Part shown: positions 46,982 to 58,029 of the stretch, in pieces
Layout: each line of letters begins with the position of its first letter
Position numbering within the stretch: the first letter of the stretch is position 1
Assembly: GCA_945859605.1 (NCBI GenBank)
Contig: OX243827.1
Span: forward strand, 21,206,862-21,270,861
Reading direction: 5' to 3'
DNA length: 64,000 nt
From: Lumbricus rubellus
Taxonomy: Eukaryota > Annelida > Clitellata > Crassiclitellata > Lumbricidae
Notes under the pieces: model-generated
What the model was told of the DNA's origin: nothing
The model's input: the letters and a program-made list of their open reading frames with translations, nothing else
Databases searched by the model: none
Translations under genes and position numbers: made by a program

Positions 46982-47371
46982 GTGGACGGACAAAATGTCC
47001 CCGGACAAAATGTCCCGGACAAAATGTCCCGGACAAAATGTCCCTGGACAAAAAGTCCCCGGACAAAATGTCCCCTAATAGAAGGTTTGTAGATCTAATA
47101 ATACTGACAATAAATTTTTGCGCAAATAACTGCTGCCAAAATACAGAGGGACTCGTAAAAGAACGTGCGATCTTATGTTCTTTAAAGGGACTATTTGTCC
47201 AGGGACTTTTTGTCCGGGGACATTTTATCCGGGGACTTTTTGTCCTGGGACTTTTTGTGCCGGGACATTTTATCCGGGGACATTTTATCCGGGGACTTTT
47301 TGTCCGGGGACATTTTATCCGGGACTTTTTGTCCAGGGATATTTTGTCCGGGGACATTTTGTTCTAGCACC
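46982..47371. mobile_element. Foldback transposon FB4 with GGACAAAATGTCCC arrays and 9-bp target duplication
   Basis: The left arm has about six head-to-tail copies of GGACAAAATGTCCC (46989-47082). The right arm has about ten inverse copies (47190-47365). They flank a loop of about 105 bp. A perfect 9-bp duplication, CCTCCGTGC, lies at 46973-46981 and 47372-47380. The phrase is nearly its own complement, so the arms can pair within and between themselves. No coding capacity. Confidence 0.8.
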
Positions 47372-47499
47372 CCTCCGTGCCATTCGTGTGTTTTCACACT
47401 GTTTTTCTTTACTGGATCAGGTTGTAAATACTTTAGAGATGGAAAACTTATTAAATTTCCAATACACTTGGTAGTCAGTATTATTGAGACACACATGTT

Positions 47500-49205
47500 T
47501 TTTTAGCCGACCTCGGACCTCCCCCAGTGGAGGTTCATATCCCTGTGAGAGGGCACAGGATGGCTGCCGGCGTAGCATCAAATGGTCTTGCAACATACTC
47601 TACAATCTGTAGTGCAGTTCTATATTTTCTGTTTCTTTAGTTAGCACTTATATGGCAGACTGGTTGCGTTGCTATTATTTAGGTAGCTTAGTGCTGTGCA
47701 TACTTCACTGGGAAGCATAGTGAAATTGATTCAAAATTCAGTAGTGGAGTACACTAGGCTGCAAGACTCGACTCTCGTACCAAAACCATATAGCATTTAC
47801 TCTTTGGTTTACCTGTTGGTGTGCATATCTGCTTCAAGCCTTTTGTGCCAATCATCTGCCATCCTGCTAGTATTTCATTGTCACTTCCTGTTAAAGTTTG
47901 TTCCTCTTTTCAGTCTTTATCTGCTGGAAATAATGTTGTTCTTAGCACACGCACGCACACACACACACACACACACGCATCTTTCCGTTGACTGGTGTTC
48001 ATTCACAGTTGTTGGGTTCTCCATCTACCTACTCATGTGTGCAACTCTTTTAGCACGTAGACCTGTCATTTGATCTAAACTGAACACTTAAATATTCCAG
48101 TCTACCTTTATAGCTCCTAATGATTGCCTGGCTTCACTGAGCACTTCTGAACTTTGTGAGGGAATTATCAATTGCAAATTGTATTATAATTATATTGTAT
48201 AGTGAAGCTTGTTATAAAGATTTTCAGTGTACTTGGATGGAGGGGACCATCCATAAGGAGGTCGCATGGTCTGCCTCGGCACTCCATCCTAATTGGGATG
48301 AGACCAACTCAAGTTCGGTGTCAATTGGTTTTTCCATTTTTTCGATTTTTATTGCAAGTATCTTTCCGTTGGTGGACCCACATGTCATACGTTACCTATT
48401 CTGTGCTTACGTTACAATAATATTTAGTCTCATTACATATTGGATTTAGTCTCATTACATATTGGATTTAGCTTTATTATTAATATTATGATTTTCAAAC
48501 ATTATTGCCAGTTGTTATTGATATTAAGATTATAATGTTATCAAATCAACTTCACAACCTGTGTTCGCCTGTGTCCACCACCAGTGCCGACACTTGTTGT
48601 GGGAGCCTTTATAAAGGTCTTGATGGCCTTGTTGATGTGTTTCGGAGGTAAATCTTCTCAATTCAACTGCAATGCGACCATCAATTCTTGTATCGCCCTT
48701 TTTTTTCGGTTGCATATAGCGGTAGACTATTTCTCCAGCATAGCTCTTCACACACAATAATCCATTGAGTTGAAATCCGAGTTAGTATTTTTCTATTAAT
48801 ATATGCTTCTGTGTATGTCTATGTAGTAAATTTGGATGAATACATTTACATAATTACTAATTAGACCAGTTTTTGACCAGAATGTGAATAAACTTAGAGA
48901 TTAGAAGGAATGCTATAGTATAATGTAGCAGAGTTTGTATGTATACTTCTATTAATATATGCTTCTGTGTATATCTGAATGTAGCATGTATTATGTACGT
49001 GTGCAGTGCACATATCAATATATTTATAAATGCATTTGCATGTTTGGATGCCTGCAATACATATATAATTTTGACTGTTGGCATGTATGCATGACATACA
49101 TAACAAGTGGTTTTGTGTATGAGTGCTACTGCAAGTAAACACTCGTGACACATCAACTGGTGTTACCTCATGCAGCTGATGGAGTAAGACATAGTGCAAT
49201 GTGCT
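47500..49205. other. Non-coding DNA
   Basis: A CA microsatellite lies at 47950-47978, and a 24-bp duplication of TTTAGTCTCATTACATATTGGA at 48423-48470. Related AATATATGCTTCTGTGTAT words lie at 48800 and 48957. No supported exon. Confidence 0.45.
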
Positions 49206-49209
49206 TTCT

Positions 49210-49314
49210 TGTTACATGTTTAATGACCTTGCTATGTCAAAGATGCTTAGTGTCGCCCTCCTCCTTTATCCAGGTTTGAGACTGGCACTGGCAGAGAATA
49301 ACCAGTGGCAGAGT
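49210..49314 (+). repeat. Interspersed repeat R1, copy f
   Basis: Complete core AGTGTCGCCCTCCTCCTTT and a CAGTGGCAGAGTTT end. Confidence 0.65.
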
Positions 49315-49926
49315 TTCAATTCGCTTTGTTGACAGTAGGCTACTTAAACCTTGAACAATGTTGAGTAAGACCACAGGCATTATGTAGTGGGCACTTGCAG
49401 CAGTGGGCAAGGCCTTAGCTACACCCACTTTAAAAATGAAATAATGTAAAAGTGAAATAGTGCATTTAGTAAAACATGTTTTTAAAAACTAAGGGTATAT
49501 AATTTCGAAGCCATATGTGACATTTCAGAATAGATTAGATCATGATAATCAATTCATCATGATAATGTGGAAGCTAATGAAGTACTGAATAATTATTTCA
49601 GCTGTTAATGCTGGAAGATTTGGGAACATTCAAATCAGCTTCAAATCATATAGTGTTTATATCAAATAAACTTAGCCAGCCAAATTCAAGTGAGCTTGAG
49701 AATGATGTAACAGCATAGGATAATGTGGATCGGCTATTGAGGAGAAGAAGCTCAAAGACTTGCCTAGTTATCCTCACTATATAGTAAAAATAGACGATGA
49801 AGAAAAGGAGAAACAAGAATCGTGGCTTATACAAGTCATAGTGAAAGCTTAAGCTTACATACAGAAGCAGGCTCTGTATAAATATTTTTAGGCCAACTTA
49901 AAGTAGTTAAGAGAGTTTAGGAATAG

Positions 49927-49993
49927 TTGGGCCTCAACTGTGGAACTATATTGTCTTTGGCTCCTACAATAGAGTTCCACAATTGAGGCCCAA
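49927..49993. ncRNA. Pre-miRNA-sized hairpin (or very short MITE)
   Basis: TTGGGCCTCAACTGTGGAAC pairs with GTTCCACAATTGAGGCCCAA, and the stem continues through TATATTGT/ACAATAGA to a loop of about 12 nt (CTTTGGCTCCT). About 26 of 28 positions pair. The size and small loop fit a miRNA precursor, but the near-perfect stem also fits a MITE. No seed family was recognised. Confidence 0.3.
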
Positions 49994-49999
49994 ATATTG

Positions 50000-50515
50000 T
50001 AATAGTGAACTGCTTAGTATTTTTCTGGCATGAGGTGTGAACTGGAAACATTGAAGAGATGATGGGAGAGCAGAGGATACCTTATTAAAGCCTACAAGAT
50101 TATCACTGGGAATGTGACAGTACAAATGGAGCGGATTTTGAATTTAGCACCCAACATACATACATAGGTATATAATATTATTTAAGAAATCGAAAGGAAT
50201 ATTATGGCAGAAATTCTTATGTGCAAAATTTCAGTGTAAGCGTGAGCTATGAGAGCTAAACTATTAAGCATTAGGCCTAAAGCCTAACTAACTTCCATTG
50301 GTTGTACCGGTAACACAGACTGAACAATGAACATCTTCTTAACCACTTTATGGGCTTATTACCAGTATTATGCTATGTTACTGCAATGTGATACCATTGT
50401 CCATTTGCATATTGAGACTCTGGAATGGTATAGTACTGATTGTGCTACAATGTACAATTTATTGGTTGTCCAAAACCAGCTGAAAGAGCTGATGGTGCTC
50501 CTACAAACGCTCTAA
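50000..50515. other. AT-rich non-coding DNA
   Basis: No repeat boundary or exon could be supported. The frame at 50327-50515 resembles no family. Confidence 0.4.
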
Positions 50516-50618
50516 AGTCTGCCACTGTTTGTACTCAGACAGTGCAGTCCTAATACTAGATAAAAGGTATAAAGGAGGAGGGTGACATTGATGTCTTTGT
50601 AACGGCAGTAACAAGCTC
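50516..50618 (-). repeat. Interspersed repeat R1, copy g (diverged)
   Basis: The minus-strand core is GTCACCCTCCTCCTTTATACC, with the TCTGCCACT end kept. Confidence 0.55.
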
Positions 50619-50752
50619 CACACCCCATAGTCGATTCGGTGGCATGTCTGACAAGCCCAGTTCAATCCATAAATTTCTGGCTACGGTCTTGGCAGCGGGG
50701 TTTGGCTGAAATTTGACCACTGATACTACCATAGTTTATATAGTATATTACA

Positions 50753-50911
50753 CGGGGTGAGAATTTCCGGGTGGGTTGGGGGGGGGTTCAACCCCTCAGT
50801 CTTTCTTAGAGCCCCATGTTAAAGTATGTTTTTTACCACCCCCACTTCCAATTCCAAGTGAATAATGGTCCAACCCCCCCCCCTAGTTATTTTTCCACAA
50901 TTCTCATACTG
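50753..50911. mobile_element. hAT-type MITE, family M1 copy 4
   Basis: Starts CGGGGTGAGAATT and ends CAATTCTCATACTG. A perfect 8-bp duplication, ATATTACA, lies at 50745-50752 and 50912-50919. This is the uninterrupted copy used to define the SINE insertion in copy 1. Confidence 0.85.
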
Positions 50912-50919
50912 ATATTACA

Positions 50920-52120
50920 GTAATATACTACAGTGTGATACTACAGTCCGGAACGAGGTCGGAGAACAGCAGCAGGTGACAGCCAAAATTCCCTCCACTA
51001 ACTTGAGCGCTGGCTGACTTAGGCAGCAGCAGGTTAGCCCAACTGCAGCTTGCTACAGTCTCCCATATTAATGCTGAGCCTGTAGTCAATACTAGTGGTC
51101 TGTAGGTAAGGTTCTTTGTGTGGATTGATCTTGGTTTGTAGGCAATCAAAGAACCTTGGTAGCCAATCTTGTCTGTAGGCTGTACGAACCAGGCAAGGGG
51201 AAACACACCCATCTCCGCTGCCCCAGCCGAAGAGCCTACCTCCAGTCACACCTCTGCCGTTTATGGTTGAGTACCCAGCTGAATGCTTACGTTTCTGATA
51301 CCCACAGCTTAGCCTAGGATAATTACATGCCTAATGTATATATAAGCCTTTCTTTGTCATGACACGCCTCTGCTTGCTTGTCTGTCTATTGACCAAAGAA
51401 AAATTGCTGCACAGTGGGTCAAGTAGGCCTAAGTTTTCAATGAAATATCAGAATTATATTCCCAAATTCAATGTATTTGTAAACTCACAAGGCAGAAAGC
51501 AGAAAAGGAAAAGACATAAATCAGAGATTAAGGCACACAAACCACTTGCTTGTGTATGAATATGCCATCACAGACACCATTGTACGAAATTATGATGTCA
51601 GTCGTCAATTGAAGCAAGGTCGTCCACAAGATTTTTCACCTTTCCCATGCAGTCTGCCAATGTTTTGTTTGTACTGTCTGTGTGTCTGTAACTGATCCGG
51701 TCTCTCACTCACTCAATAACTCACTCAATAACTCACTCATTCAGCCAACCAGCCAGGCACCAAGCAGTCACTCAGTTAAGTCAGCCAATTAACAACACAT
51801 GTACTGCAAGTTTATAATTTCCATCGATATATAAAAAATTCAGACAAGACATATATTATACATGGACAGATGCATCCTCCAGCTCAGATACAAATGTGTC
51901 TTTCTATGCTTTTCTAAAACAATTCATGCATTTATGAAATTAATTTTCCATCTTATACCTCATTGGTTAAGCAGAGGCCCTAAATCAACTGATCTACCAT
52001 GTCTAAAGAAATCGATTGCTAAAAAGAATCATAATTATGTACAAAAAAGTGCACAGGAAAACTGGAATTTTTTGGATCTTTTCAAAAGCAAAAAGCTTAT
52101 AGAAATAAGCTCAACGGGTG
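50920..52120. other. Non-coding DNA
   Basis: Contains short ACTCACTCAATA repeats near 51700-51745. The frames at 50928-51249 and 51862-52146 resemble no family. Confidence 0.4.
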
Positions 52121-52123
52121 TAG

Positions 52124-52195
52124 AACATTATCCCTCCGGACATTAGCCCCCTGGACATATTCCCCCCGGAGTAGGACATTACCCCCCCCCCCGTC
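52124..52195 (+). repeat. Solo array of GGACATTANCCCCC phrases
   Basis: Three to four units (ACATTATCCCTCCGG, ACATTAGCCCCCTGG, ACATATTCCCCCCGG, ACATTACCCC) of the same type as the FB1 and FB4 arms. No inverted partner is nearby. Possibly a solo arm. Confidence 0.5.
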
Positions 52196-52285
52196 TATGA
52201 TATCATTACCTAAAAATGATCTATAAAATATAACAGTATGCAATAATAAATAATAAAAACCGGTAATAATAAATTTTAAGACCAA

Positions 52286-54615
52286 TCTTCATAACAGGTG
52301 ACTTTAACATTGAGTCATTGACTTGTTAGCATCAGCCTGTCATTCTTCCACCAACAATTTTCTTGAATCCATGATGGCTGGTCATTTCTTGCCATTGATC
52401 CTGCATCCTTCCAGAATCACTCCCACTTCAAGTACAAATAGATAATATATTTTAATACCAACTCTGGCTATTATGTGTCTGAATCTTACCGATCATCAGC
52501 TGGTTTCCTGAACAGCCTGAATCACCCCCTAACTTAGATAAGATTGAAATGACTAGAATTGTAAGTCATGAAACTATTTTTACTTTTAAAGACTTATTAA
52601 TTAAAACTGAATGCACATGTGTAAAGCAGTTATGCAATGAAAATAAAAACCAATTTGGCATATGTCTTTTTATGAAAATAATCAAACATAACTTTGACGA
52701 AGCATTATGTATGGAACTAGATTCCTAATCATTCAGCAGGCATCAAGTTTACTAAGGGCTAAGACACTGCTACTGACTATTTGATTAATGACTGCAAAGA
52801 TGTTTAACCTTGTGAGCACTGTTTTAGCGTGTGTTTTTTAAGTTAAGACTATTACATTAATTGTCATTTCATTCTGTTTTTTTCAGCCTACTGTTCAATT
52901 CACGATGTCAACCGTTTAGCCATCAATTAAAATTGCCCATGTACTTGTATCCCTGTTAGCGGGATACTCATCCCTTAGGGCCTTCCTTGCTGCCATCCGA
53001 TTATGTGAAACATCTTGTACTATGACTATTGTTTATGGTTGATTGTTACAATAAATAAATTGAATTGAATTATAGATGATTCGGCTGTTGTGACTTACTG
53101 CTAACAGCACTTTATTTTAATGGTCTTGCACAATCATTATCACCTAAACTTCACAACCTAAGCAAACATTTGGAAATTATTTGCCTCCATCCACTAAGAA
53201 TTCTGTTGTTGTCCTCCCAACTGACCCCAATGAAATCATTGCAATAAAATTTTTAATAGATCTATTAAGCACTGGACTTAACCACTCCTCCTCAGCTTCT
53301 CTTTTTGTGATATGTGTTGTACTGTCTCTGATTAATTGATTATCTTGATTATTATTGTTTCACACTTTGAAATACTTGGATCAATAAATTGATTTGATTT
53401 GAGTAAGAGGCTCACCTCTGAAATGGTTCTGTAGCTACTTATCAAATACGCTGCAGTATCTTTATGTTAACCACTCCTCAGCTTCTCTTTTGGTGATATG
53501 TGGAGTTTCCCAAGGTTCAATATTGGGGCCATTGTTGCCTACATAATACAATCATTCATTCATTCATTTCAAGAATTTATATAGCGCCCCTTCAAGAAAT
53601 CCACTCAGAAGCGCTCCCAGTCCAACCACGGTGAAAAAAGGTTTTAAGGAGCTTGTAGAACACAGACGAGTCAACCCTAGGTAGCAGGCGTATCTGCAAT
53701 GGGAGACTATTCCAGACAGATGGACCTACAACTGAGAAAGCACGACGCTGACAGGTTGATGTTTCAACATGTGGGACCAAAAGCTTACCGCTAGAGGCAG
53801 AGCGAAGGGCTCTGTGAGCCAAGACAACAGATATTGGACAGTAGAGTTCACAGAGATAAGTCGGGGCACAGCCAAGGAGACAACGCCAAACCAGTGAAGC
53901 AATTCTGTATTCGATGCGCTGTGAGATAGGGAGCCAGTGTAGAGTATCACGCATGTAAGATGAAACAGAAGCATATTTAGGGATTCGACCAATTAGCCGG
54001 GCTGCAGACCGGAGAACACGGTAAAGTCGGGATATCAAAAGCAGAGGCAAACCAACCAGAATAGAGCAACAGTAGTCCAGGCGGCTTGTGACAAAAGCAT
54101 GAACAAGGGTAGCAGCAGAATCCTCTGATAGGGAGCGAGAGATCACCCGTAGCTGACGAATTTGGTAGTAACAGCCTCGAGTCAGCTGATTGACATGTTT
54201 TGAGAAACTAAATTCTTCATCCAGCGTAACACCCAAGTCCCCGACAGAATCAAAAAAGTGACATGTGGAAATAAATGCAATAAATAGTTTACAGTCTGTG
54301 ACAGCCTTAAAATTAATATTTACTGACGACATGAATATTTTTGCCATTGGGCATGATAGTCCCATCGTGCTATCTGAACCTCTGAATGATGAACTCTGGT
54401 TCTCTGCAAACTTGTTATCCTTGAACTTAGATAAGACTAATTATATGATTTTTAGCAGCAAGGTGATTCCTGACACAGATTTCAATATAATATTATGTGT
54501 AGACGATATGCATCTTTCTCGTCTAGGTGAAATCAAAATTTCTGGGTGTTCTATTACTGAAAATCTCAAACATAAACATATGGATATGGTGATAATGTCG
54601 TGGGCATTTTACTAA
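52286..54615 (+). mobile_element. CR1/L2-like LINE relic with endonuclease and reverse transcriptase parts, interrupted
   Basis: The endonuclease part reads FITGDFNIESL (52289-52325), then FLESMMAGHFLPLILHPSRI (52360-52430). The RT part reads GVSQGSILGPLLP (53505-53543). After an interruption at about 53556-54285 it resumes as LKLIFTDDMNIFAIGHD, then LLSLNLDKTNYMIF (54305-54450), with FTDD in place of the catalytic F/YADD. A 40-bp stretch with ACCACTCC..CAGCTTCTCTTTT occurs at 53281 and again at 53469, marking another rearrangement. Many stops; dead. Confidence 0.65.
53556..54285 (-). mobile_element. 3' end of a CR1/L2-like LINE nested in the opposite LINE
   Basis: An intact frame (stop near 53592) encodes the ORF2 C-terminal region: VGDLGVTLDEEFSFSKHVNQ, then LVHAFVTSRLDYCCSIL, LHWLPISQRIEYRIA and VGPSVWNSLP. 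The 3' end reads CTTGAAGGGGCGCTATATAA plus (TGAA)n at 53556-53570, shared with SINE S1 and with 5040-5140. The preserved frame suggests it is the younger insertion. Confidence 0.75.
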
Positions 54616-54884
54616 AGGTTTGGCATTACTACACATTGAAAAACTTTATTATACCAAACCTTACTAGAACCATATAGGCCTAGATTCTATAGACCGTCTT
54701 TGAAGGTGTATGTGATTTAAGATGATATACTGCTGTATTATTATTTTGCTGGTAATATTATTACTATTGTTATTATTATTATTACTATTATTACTGTGTT
54801 TATCACTATGACTGTTATCAGTTATGTTCTAGTTAAGTATTAATGAAAGCATGCATGAAAAATAGTCAAGGATGTAGGGTCATG

Positions 54885-54985
54885 GCAGCATAAGCTATTA
54901 GCTTTTTCTAGCTCCCGTTGCACTGTAAGCTTACTTGTTGTTTCACGTTTGTACTATTTGACTTTTGTGTGCAATAAGCAAATTC
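54885..54985 (+). repeat. Copy of the 3'-end repeat also seen at 3070-3230
   Basis: GCATAAGCTATTAGCTTTTTCTAGCTCCCGTTGCA aligns with ATATAAGCTACTAGCTTTTACTGG near 3125. It is a short, diverged copy. Confidence 0.4.
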
Positions 54986-55403
54986 ATTATCTAGCGTTGT
55001 CTGCCACTTTTCAGTGAAACCAGTATGAATTGGTATATATTGACTCTTAGGCTTGCTTGGGAAGGTGGTAATCCTGTGAAGTCTAATAAGGTCCAGTAAA
55101 CTGTCAACTTCTAGCAACTTCAACATCCAAATTCATTCATTCATTTATTCATTTCGAGAAGGTCGGAGACAGGTCGACAAAAGCTAGAAAAGTATGATGG
55201 AACACAATCATAATCTGGAATAGTGCCAACTGCAATTGTTAGGCCTAAGCTGATTTCCAAACTAAATTTGACATTTGCTGTGTTGACACTGTTGAGCTAG
55301 AATAGATATGAAGCTAACAGCAGCAAAATCACTAATTATATGAATTGAAGTATTGTATGGTATGGGGCATATCATTTACGTGTAAGAACATTAGTGTCAA
55401 CGA

Positions 55404-55545
55404 ATGCAGGACATTAGGCCTATCCTATGGACAAAACACCACTGTACAAAGCACCCATGTACAAACACCAGACAAAATCCTCAATTTTGCATAGGACATA
55501 ATTCTCCCCGGACATTGCCCCCACCCCACTGTGCAAAAGCCTATT
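55404..55545 (+). repeat. Solo arrays of GGACAAAACACC and GGACATNNCCCC phrases
   Basis: GGACATTAGG, GGACAAAACACCACTG, TACAAAGCACCC, GACAAAATCC, then GGACATAATTCTCCCC and GGACATTGCCCCC. These resemble decayed foldback arms, with no inverse partner identified. Confidence 0.4.
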
Positions 55546-55695
55546 TCTGCACTTAGCTGATTATAAAGCTTAATTGCCAAGTTTTCGTGCCTATGTCAAC
55601 TAGCAAATAATCTATGAATAAAGAGCTGTCTTTGCCATTCGTCAATCAGGTTTCAACTTAAAACTTGTCATTCAATCATTCCCATACAAAGCTAG

Positions 55696-56262
55696 GACTA
55701 TTGGTCATAGGACGACTGGTCATAAGGTCTATCTGTCATATGCCACAAATAAATGACATGAAACTAATTTTTTTAAACAAATAAACCATTGACAAAATAG
55801 GCAATATTCTTTAGATAATTGATTTTAATTTTTTTATATTTTTATTGCACGTTCAACTCTGGTTATAGAAACACGAACAACTAGGTACAGTACAATGCAA
55901 CAGGAGCCAGCAAAAGCCAGTAGCTTATATTATCCTGAACCCTCTTCTCAATTAATATTCATGAATGTTTTCATAGGATGTATGTACCCTGTCAATTAAG
56001 AATATTCAGCATTTTTAGACAATTATATAATTAATGTATATTAGGAAATTTAATAGAGTTCAACACATTTTACTTTACATTACATGTTACATAAATGATA
56101 TAGTAAATGTTAGTTGGTGTTTTAACCTCTTCAGTAAGTATATAATGATTATAGCTATAATTGAATAATTTATCCTTGTAAATTATGCCGAATTGACCAT
56201 GTAACCGAACGATAGTCGTATGACCAATCATACTATGTTCAATAGTCCTATGACCAATAGTC
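55696..56262. mobile_element. Small foldback element FB5 (GACTATTGGTCATAGGAC arms)
   Basis: The 18-bp terminal word GACTATTGGTCATAGGAC recurs exactly in inverse at 56245-56262. Each arm has two or three variant phrases (GGACGACTGGTCAT; inverse ATGACCAATCATA). The interior includes a minus-strand copy (about 55850-55965) of the repeat at 3070-3230. No target duplication found. Confidence 0.6.
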
Positions 56263-56689
56263 TGTATACCAGAGCTAGTACTTGCTAGTGTTCTCTAGGA
56301 CAACAATGAAGACTTGCTAATGTCATTAAGGCCTAAATTTAGAGACTTGTAAAGGTATTCACATTAATGTATTTGTAATGAACAAATGGAAATTGTCTAT
56401 CAGAATGACCATAATTATGTAAAAGTAAGACACCTGAAATGTTCAAGTCATGACAGGTCTAAGTTTCTTTGCCGCTATTCGTTCAGCTTTATATAGTTTC
56501 ATCTTTAGTAGGCTATACATATACAAATACACACAAGTCGTTTATATAATATTTGAGCCATATTGTTATAGATCATGAGAAACTTTGGACTAGTGAAATA
56601 AACTTTTCTTGTATCTATGTTTTTATATGCAGTTTTAATGTCTGGTATAAAGTATACACTATATGTCCTACCCTGAGTGTTTATGTCCT

Positions 56690-56775
56690 ACCCTGGGGTT
56701 TCATCCGAAGGAGTTTGTCCAGAGGAGTTAATGCCCGTTCAAGGAGTTTGTCCAGAGGAGTTAATGCCCGTTCAC
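56690..56775 (+). repeat. Two-copy tandem repeat (AAGGAGTTTGTCCAGAGGAG unit)
   Basis: A unit of about 34 bp, AAGGAGTTTGTCCAGAGGAG plus TTAATGCCCGTTC, occurs twice exactly. It is preceded by two ATGTCCTACCCTG words. Confidence 0.75.
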
Positions 56776-57670
56776 CAGTATCAACACAGTTAATATCAGT
56801 TACTGAAATTTGTAGATAAATAAAATCTATGCTGTTTTCTAGTTGCAGTCAAGTCATTTAAACTTAGTCTGCATAATATGCATGTGAAATTTTATAGGCT
56901 AATTAATTCTTTGTGCAACAAATGCCACTTATTAAGTGAACCAGTTTTATTACAATTGGATAGTGCCCAATGTAAATCAGTTCTCCTCTGTGGATAGGAA
57001 GCTGTCAACTATAGCAAACACAAGCCTTAGAGTATATGCACACGTTTTGCACAGTTTTGTAATTTGCAAAACTTTCAATATCTCTCGTTGTTGTATTGTG
57101 ATAACTTCAGCACTTCATGCATGAAAGAATCTTAAAGGCTGTTGGTTATACAGAAGGCTGTGATTTGTTGAGAAATGCCTTTCCATGACTATTATGTCAG
57201 ATTTCTGATGTGTTTTGTCTCAAACACCCTACGTGATTGAGCTTTTGTTGCTGTTTATCATGTTCTTATGCTACCAATGATTAGAGAATTAAAGATTGAT
57301 TATAAAGAGATTTGGACTATGTTATCACTTTTTAGTTAATATAATACAGGCAGGTTAACAGCTAACTGCCCTGAGAATGCTGAGAAGCTGCTTGACTATA
57401 ACTTCACTGTGTTTGATGTGAGTGCTCTTGTTACATTATCAAATCACACTAGTTGAAGTCATTCAATGCTTAGGTTCGTAACCAGATCCAACCAAACCTA
57501 ATGTAAGTAAATTAGTATATTTGCCATGCTGTATTTATAGTTTTTCAATAGTGCTTGCCTTGTTACTGTGCATATGCTAAAAATTATTTGGCATATAAAA
57601 GATTGTACATAATGTGTTTACACATGATCTGGAACTGTAAGAGATGGTACATTCTTGAATGGTCATCCTG

Positions 57671-57741
57671 CAGGAGAACTGTTTGAAGCAGTCATTAGGA
57701 GACTAGAAGAACATTTTGACAAACTGTTGAGGACAATATGA
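57671..57741 (+). other. Weak candidate terminal exon
   Basis: After an acceptor-like GTCATCCTGCAG the frame reads GELFEAVIRRLEEHFDKLL before a stop. The composition looks coding, but no partner exon, family or donor is seen. Confidence 0.15.
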
Positions 57742-57829
57742 AATTCTGTTAACTCATAGGGTGACTGTAGGTCATTACCGATATTGACACTGGTTTGGTT
57801 GACAGTATATGCTACTTGAATGCAGAGCC

Positions 57830-58020
57830 TACTATGTGAGGGAATTGAAGCAGACTGCTTCCAACTTGTGTTGGGGGAGTTCCCCCCCAAGCCCCCATAA
57901 CAACATAGTTGAGTATAGGAGATTTCCATGGACATTTCCCATGAGATAGCCCAGCCCCAGCATTTCCTCTGCACTCCCCACTCCAGGAAAATTTCCCCGG
58001 ACATCCCTGGTGTCTCACAG
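57830..58020. repeat. MITE-like C-run/G-run palindromic segment
   Basis: GTTGGGGGAGTTCCCCCCC, and later TTTCCCCGGACATCCCTG, recall the M1/M2 MITE interiors. The ends and a target duplication could not be fixed. Confidence 0.3.
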
Positions 58021-58029
58021 GGTAGATCT

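Noticed and set aside
46784..47008. Minus-strand coiled-coil-like frame with TREIRNLSDRLTEM
   Set aside because: Runs into the FB4 array, lacks convincing splice sites and resembles no known protein.
48530..48757. Minus-strand frame with IAVELRRFTSETHQQGHQDL
   Set aside because: Short, with no splice context or recognised family.
57663..58004. 113-residue minus-strand frame
   Set aside because: Covers a MITE-like C-run/G-run segment and overlaps a better but still weak plus-strand candidate.
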